Shown in pieces: positions 62,470-64,000 of a stretch of 64,000 bases of DNA. The notes below the pieces were generated by a model, which was given only the letters and a program-made list of their open reading frames with translations, did not search any database and was not told the origin of the DNA. The stretch spans positions 69,446,252-69,510,251 of the forward strand of contig CM055092.1 in NCBI GenBank assembly GCA_029204225.1, in the 5' to 3' direction. The stretch's first letter is position 1, and every line of letters begins with the position of its first letter. Source of the DNA: Diphasiastrum complanatum. Its lineage: Eukaryota; Streptophyta; Lycopodiopsida; Lycopodiales; Lycopodiaceae. A program made the translations under genes and the position numbers.

Positions 62470-63770
62470 GAAGAATGTTCAGCATCTAAGTTATTCTTAT
62501 TTTGTGAAACTGTGGAAGAGAGATTTTGGTCTGGTAAAAATCCCAAAAAAATCCAGAATGTCTGTTTGTACCTTCTGCGAGCAGTTGATAGCACTCATAG
62601 AACAAGCAAAAATTTCTCAGGAAAAAGGTATTTGACACTTACTAAATTTTGTCTTTTTATTTCAACCACTCAGTTTGAATTTCTTTTACTCTCACTTACT
62701 AAATCATTTTTGTATTTGATTTTTTAGACAACATTACAATGTCACTTCAAATTTACAGAGTGCAACCAAAAGCTTGCCAAACATAGGAAAAAGTGTTTGG
62801 AGTTTTCTCAAAAATACTTGGGTCTTGTAATTGATGGGATGGACCAAAAGAAAACGCTACTGCCACATTTTGTGAGGGTGCCAAAAAATCTAAACGAAGT
62901 GGATTTTATCCAAGTTCATTTGGTTGGAGCTCTTATATTCAATGTCACCTTGTAGTTTAAAGTGTATTTCAATTATCCCAATGTTCGAAATGATCCCAAA
63001 TTGACCATTACCATAATCAATAAAATAATAGTTGAATTTGGCAATAGTCTTTTTGTGATTCTTTACTTGGAACTTGATAACACTACCAGAGAAAATAAAA
63101 ATCAAACAATGTTGCCATATTTGTCCATGTTGGTTGCTTTAAAAATTTTCAAAAAAATCAACATAGGATTTTTACTGGTGGGTCATACTCACGATCAAAT
63201 CGACCAAATGTTTAGCTATTTTTCCAAAAAGCTGAGACGCAAATTTTTTTTTTCTTTGCCAATACTACTGAGTATTATCGAGGAGTCATAAACCCCTAGA
63301 TCAAATGTGTTTTTACTACAATGCACATTTGATTTTAGAGACTACATCAAGACATCGGAAGAACATTGCACTGCACCAACAAATGATATTAGTTTTAAAC
63401 ATCAGTTCAAAATTGAAAATGATATTGGTGGCATCAGTGGGAAAAGCAATTTTCAAACTCTACGGAATGGTTACCATCTGAAGGAGTTTGTTTTTTTACG
63501 AAGTGTGCCCTCTTCTCAAGTTAAGCTTGTATCTTTGTGTCATCTAACTTCTATTATGCTTCTTGGTTTCCAAGGGGAGGTTCGAACCTGGGACCAAAGA
63601 AACTTTGGATGCCAAGCTAACCAGTTGAGCCAACCCCATTGGGTCTAACTTCTATTATGGAAGAGCAAAAGGCTCAAAGAGAACGTCGTCCAGTTGATCC
63701 ATTTGCGGCTTTAAACTTTTTGGAAACGACCATTCAAGCAACATACCAATTTTTTGATGAGTTTGATTGA
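62470..63770 (+). pseudogene. DUF7869-like protein (DDE/RNase-H-fold, transposase type), two exons, interrupted
   Basis: Exon with SYSYFVKLWKRDFGLVKIPK, KSRMSVCTFCEQL (zinc-like CxxC), donor at 62628, 100-nt intron, acceptor at 62727. Then KLAKHRKKCLEFSQKYLGLV, IDGMDQKKTLLPHFVR (62830-), YLELDNTTRENKNQ (about 63067-63105), GFLLVGHTHDQIDQMFSYFS (about 63169-63228). The D...D...D/E spacing and the DNxxRENKN / VGHTHxxIDQxFS signatures are those of a large eukaryotic family that I know as DUF7869, thought to be transposon-derived. One frame is kept from 62830 to 63558 with only TAG 62953 and TAA 63289; the frame resumes after the 85-bp insertion at 63559 and meets TGA at 63768. The 5' end is unclear. 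Confidence 0.72.
63543..63659 (-). mobile_element. tRNA-derived insertion (SINE head) of 85 bp with 16-bp target duplication
   Basis: Insert 63559-63643. On the minus strand it reads GGGGTTGGCTCAACTGGTTA (polymerase III A box TGGCNNAACTGG) and later GGTTCGAACCTCCCC (B box GGTTCGAANC). The target duplication tctaacttctattatg is perfect at 63543-63558 and 63644-63659. It breaks the DUF7869-like frame (101 bp added in total). Very short for a SINE; a retroposed tRNA-related sequence or truncated SINE. Confidence 0.85.
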
Positions 63771-64000
63771 CATTGGTGGGTGTTTTTTTGAAGAGCAAAA
63801 GTTAAGTTTTGTTAACTTGGGAGATGCAAACTCGTCTGAGGAGTTTCACTGGTCGTTTATATTTTCAACTTCAACAACGACAGTTGTCTATTGTTGCCCA
63901 ACAGACTAAGTATTTGACCGTTGTGCAGAACGAAGAACATGAGATTTATTTGGGTCCTAGAAAAAGTCGACAAACTGTAAATGCTACCAAGGCTAAATGG
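63771..64000 (+). pseudogene. Continuation of the DUF7869-like relic, frame lost
   Basis: Stop-dense in every frame but with coding-like shreds; runs off the window edge. Confidence 0.3.

Noticed and set aside
63559-63643. Functional tRNA gene on the minus strand
   Set aside because: A and B boxes are present, but the acceptor stem does not pair cleanly and the sequence is flanked by a perfect 16-bp target duplication, so a retroposed tRNA-related element is the better reading.
19609-63770. Stop codons recoded or removed by U-to-C RNA editing
   Set aside because: Such editing is known from organelles of some ferns and hornworts, not from nuclear transposons; frameshifts in several relics and family-consensus evidence favour ordinary decay.

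Overview
This is nuclear DNA of a land plant with a large, repeat-rich genome. It has AT-rich intergenic sequence, GT-AG introns, plant-type Ty1/copia elements primed by initiator tRNA-Met, and a five-exon ribosomal protein eS24 gene. Several relics (a Penelope-like reverse transcriptase, a DUF7869-like transposase-type protein, an N4/N6-type DNA methyltransferase) make me favour a non-seed plant such as a fern, lycophyte or bryophyte. That is inference, and I cannot name a species. Only two genes look intact in 64 kb: eS24 (39.5-43.1 kb, plus strand) and an unrecognised three-exon gene (55.3-56.3 kb, plus strand).

Layout. 0-14.5 kb: long (CT)n, (CA)n, (GT)n and (GA)n microsatellites, a satellite of about 360 bp (1.7-3.2 kb), an 18-bp satellite (10.8-11.4 kb), three sites sharing a Helitron-like 3' end, and LTR pieces (0.2, 12.3-14.4 kb). 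15-17.7 kb: a gene graveyard with an LRR fragment, an IQ-motif fragment and a pectinesterase-inhibitor-like fragment. 18.4-19.6 kb: a second array of the satellite. 19.6-22.4 kb: a decayed Penelope-like retroelement directly abutting that array. 22.5-26 kb: gene-free, with an interleaved inverted repeat at 23.2 kb. About 26-37.2 kb: a minus-strand Ty3/gypsy element split by a complete but decayed plus-strand copia (28751-34350, TSD ctatt). 37.7-38.2 kb: a minisatellite. 43.8-46.4 kb: local duplications and a repeat-protein relic. 47.4-49.2 kb: copia scraps. 49.5-54.9 kb: a complete minus-strand copia-type element (TSD tttcc) carrying odd non-pol ORFs. 57.2-63.9 kb: a minus-strand DNA methyltransferase relic and a plus-strand DUF7869-like relic, divergent, separated by an internally deleted copia (58388-62280, TSD ggtct). 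The DUF7869-like ORF is itself broken by an 85-bp tRNA-derived insertion with a perfect 16-bp TSD.

How the parts relate. The window is mostly a record of nested insertions and of decay dominated by point mutations. Where family consensus fixes the ancestral residue, the damaging changes are C-to-T transitions on one strand or the other, as expected from cytosine methylation of silenced DNA. The best candidates for something little described are the methyltransferase/DUF7869-like pair, the Penelope-like element and the duplicated non-pol ORFs inside the 49.5-54.9 kb element.
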